A DNA stretch of 6,819 bases from JACJYE01 sp964432875 (GTDB taxonomy: Bacteria > Bacteroidota > Bacteroidia > Chitinophagales > Saprospiraceae): positions 1-6,819 of the forward strand of contig CAYSPJ010000206.1 in assembly GCA_964432875.1 (NCBI GenBank), read 5' to 3'. The notes under the pieces were generated by a model. It was not told the DNA's origin and did no database searches. It worked only from the letters and a program-made list of their open reading frames with translations. Made by a program: the position numbers and the translations under genes. Positions 5,126 through 6,819 of the stretch are shown here, one piece after another (the first letter of the stretch is position 1; every line of letters begins with the position of its first letter).

Positions 5126-6184
5126 CTAGCAAATCCTCGGCAGCTGCTCCCCCACGGGCATATTGACCACGCGCTTACCGCCGATGAGGCTGGAGAGCAC
5201 CACCTGCCGGGGGTGTGTATCTACTACTTCTCCGATAACCGCGGCATTCTGGCCAAATTCGAGGGCCTGCAATTTTGTAGTAAAGGCCTCGGCGATTTCC
5301 GCTTCGACTACCGCGATGAAGATGCCCTCATTAGCCACATAGAGCGGGTCGAGGCCAAGGATTTCGCAAGCGCCTTCTACCCGTTCATCCAAGGGGATAT
5401 ACTTCTGGTGGATATCAACGCCTAGTTTGGTATCGCGAGCCAATTCATTGAGCACCGTAGCCAGCCCCCCGCGCGTGGGGTCGCGCAGCAGGTGGATGTC
5501 GGGCCCAAATTCGTCGAGCAGCGCACGCACCGTATGATTCAGGCTACAGGTGTCACTCTCGATATCCGACTCGAATTGCAAGCCCTCGCGCACCGAAAGG
5601 ATCGCCACGCCATGGGTAGCTACATTACCACTGATGACGAGTTTGTCGCCTGGCTTGACGCGGCTCATGCTGATCTCTGCTCTGGGGTGTATCGGGCCCA
5701 ATCCGGTGGTGTTGATGAAAATCTTATCGCCCTTACCTTTTTCCACCACTTTGGTATCGCCAGTGACCACCTGTACGCCGGCGCGCTCGCAGGCGGTTTT
5801 TATGGAGATCAATATCTGCCAGAAATCCTTCATCTTCAGGCCTTCTTCCAGGATAAAGCTCAAGGCGAGGTGCTGGGGGATCGCTCCGCACATCGCCAGG
5901 TCATTGACGGTGCCATTGACGGCTAGCTCGCCAATATCGCCGCCGGGGAAAAAGATGGGCGAAATGACAAAGCTGTCGGTAGAAAAACCAATTGGGCCGT
6001 GGTATGAGAGCATGGCCCCATCGTGGTGGGTATCCAGTTTTTCATTGCTCAACAAATTGAAGACACCGCTCTCCAACAGCCGGTTGGTCAGTAGCCCGCC
6101 GCTGCCGTGCCCCAGCGTGATGATGTCAAAGTTAAACTCTGGCATCGGGCAGTCGAGTTGCATCTTTATCTTATTAGCGCTCAT
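5126..6184 (-). CDS. hypE: Hydrogenase maturation carbamoyl dehydratase HypE
   Basis: A 352-residue protein of the PurM-like ATP-dependent fold. It uses ATP to dehydrate the carbamoyl group that HypF loads on its C-terminal cysteine, giving the thiocyanate from which the cyanide ligands of the [NiFe]-hydrogenase iron are made; the cyanide passes to the HypC-HypD complex. Seen here, numbered from the ATG at 6184: GHGSGG (25-30), FSTDSFVISPIFFPGGDIG (67-85), VNDLAMCGA (93-101), VTGDTKVV (140-147), RDPTRGGLA (234-242), ANEG (284-287) and the diagnostic C-terminal PRIC with acceptor Cys352 as the last residue. The gene is complete and looks functional. The frame is open to a TTG at 6223, but the ATG at 6184 gives a normal-length protein. 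It lies 86 nt after hypF in the same direction, and 200 nt separate its stop from the sigma gene start. Confidence 0.96.
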   Translation of the reverse strand: MSANKIKMQLDCPMPEFNFDIITLGHGSGGLLTNRLLESGVFNLLSNEKLDTHHDGAMLSYHGPIGFSTDSFVISPIFFPGGDIGELAVNGTVNDLAMCGAIPQHLALSFILEEGLKMKDFWQILISIKTACERAGVQVVTGDTKVVEKGKGDKIFINTTGLGPIHPRAEISMSRVKPGDKLVISGNVATHGVAILSVREGLQFESDIESDTCSLNHTVRALLDEFGPDIHLLRDPTRGGLATVLNELARDTKLGVDIHQKYIPLDERVEGACEILGLDPLYVANEGIFIAVVEAEIAEAFTTKLQALEFGQNAAVIGEVVDTHPRQVVLSSLIGGKRVVNMPVGEQLPRIC

Positions 6185-6258
6185 CCGTATCAAGTTTTGC
6201 TCTGGGTGTAATGAATAGACCAAACTACGACAAAAGCTTCACTTCAGTACGTTTTTTG

Positions 6259-6276
6259 AAAAAAACCCTTTTAGGG
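6259..6276 (-). terminator. Weak hairpin plus T7 at the hypF stop codon
   Basis: Minus-strand CCCT-AAA-AGGG followed by seven T overlaps the hypF TAA codon (6273-6271). The 4-bp stem with a 3-nt loop is short, so it may only attenuate transcription into hypE, or be chance. Confidence 0.22.
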
Positions 6277-6819
6277 GGCGATAAAATTGTGGCACAATTG
6301 CCCAAAGGCGATACATTCGTCATTGGGCGATAGCTCGCGGTGAAAATATAACTCAAAATCAGGAGACAGTATTTGCACGGCCATATCGGTCAGCAGCGCA
6401 TTTTGCCAGGCGCCACCGCTGAAGGCTATTTTGCGCACCCCGGCAGCCTCTGCCAAGGGGCGGATAGCACTGGCCAGCGACCAGTGAAACTTGGCGGCAA
6501 TCAGGCCTTTATCCCGGCCGCTCTGTAAATCGGCCAACAGGCCAGCCAGCAAATTTCGGGTAGAAAGCACAGCAGCGCCTGCTTCCCACAATGGGTAAGA
6601 CTCCGATAGGGCCAATCCTGCTTTTTGGCAATAGGCAGTAGCTAGCCGTTCCAGCAGCATCGCGGCTTCCCCCTCGAAGCTAGACTTATTTATCCCCAGG
6701 AGTATACTGGCAGCAGCATCAAATAGCCGTCCGACGCTGGAAGATTGCATCGCTCCTTTTTTCCACAACATCTTTTGATAAATATCCCATTCCTGCTTGC
6801 TGAATTTTGGCAACAGCTC
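6271..6819 (-). CDS. hypF: Carbamoyltransferase HypF, C-terminal part
   Basis: The last 182 residues of a gene that enters from the right edge; the frame is open to the window end, so the true start lies outside. HypF proteins are about 750 residues: an acylphosphatase domain, zinc fingers, a YrdC-like domain and a Kae1-like C-terminal domain. Only the last part of the Kae1-like domain is here. It shows SSSVGRLFDAAASILLG, FEGEAAMLLE, FHWSLASAIRPLAE, IAFSGGAWQNALL and LSPNDECIAFGQL, matching the family blocks SSxGRLFDA, FEGxAA, FHxSLA, FSGGxxQN and PNDxxxxxGQ. HypF makes carbamoyl-AMP from carbamoyl phosphate and ATP and transfers the carbamoyl group to the terminal cysteine of HypE, whose gene follows 86 nt downstream. 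The PNDEC stretch differs from the more usual PNDGG; with only this sequence I cannot say whether that is a lineage habit. Confidence 0.94.
   Translation of the reverse strand, partial: ELLPKFSKQEWDIYQKMLWKKGAMQSSSVGRLFDAAASILLGINKSSFEGEAAMLLERLATAYCQKAGLALSESYPLWEAGAAVLSTRNLLAGLLADLQSGRDKGLIAAKFHWSLASAIRPLAEAAGVRKIAFSGGAWQNALLTDMAVQILSPDFELYFHRELSPNDECIAFGQLCHNFIAP

Noticed and set aside
5120..5926. Two long plus-strand frames (5120-5425 and 5492-5926) opposite hypE.
   Set aside because: They are antisense shadows of a well-conserved gene whose codon pattern creates open frames; no homology or signals of their own are seen.

Overview
The window looks like chromosomal DNA of a gliding-lineage Bacteroidota, most likely near the Saprospiraceae. 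Three things suggest this: a GldB-type lipoprotein, a C-terminal-aromatic outer-membrane barrel typical of the phylum, and at least three exact matches to the Bacteroidota -7 promoter box TAnnTTTG. Shine-Dalgarno sequences are absent and starts are preceded by A-rich DNA. The placement is inferred from family resemblance; no 16S or marker gene is present.

Layout, left to right. (1) Positions 1-329, minus strand: the N-terminal part of an isopenicillin-N-synthase-family 2-oxoglutarate/Fe(II) dioxygenase, cut by the window edge, with its own candidate promoter. (2) 448-1500, minus: the GldB-like lipoprotein. (3) 1609-2340, plus: a secreted beta-barrel protein with a candidate promoter and an in-frame run of nine G. 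It is the only plus-strand gene, divergent from gldB and convergent with the next gene. (4) 2391-3803, minus: a sodium:solute symporter. (5) 3849-4091 and 4344-4925, minus: a small anti-sigma-like protein without cysteines and a SigR-like (ECF) sigma factor, separated by a 252-nt spacer rich in RNA structure. (6) 5126-6184 and 6271 to the right edge, minus: hypE and the C-terminal part of hypF, for maturation of [NiFe]-hydrogenase.

The genes appear to form separate transcription blocks. hypF and hypE together build the cyanide ligand of the hydrogenase active site (HypF makes the carbamoyl group, HypE dehydrates it on its C-terminal cysteine), so hydrogenase structural genes and the other hyp genes should lie to the right or elsewhere. 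The sigma gene has its own promoter, with a 10-bp direct repeat upstream. The sigma factor, its putative partner and the symporter all point the same way and may be one transcription unit, although the long structured spacer could uncouple them.

The most interesting signals are: the sigma/anti-sigma pair in which the partner keeps the RsrA-like scaffold but has no cysteine, so it cannot be a conventional zinc/thiol redox switch; the structured spacer between the two genes; the paired repeats upstream of the sigma promoter; and the G9 tract in the outer-membrane protein gene, where a one-base slip in either direction would stop translation within 15 codons. No tRNA, rRNA, CRISPR array, insertion sequence or phage gene was seen.
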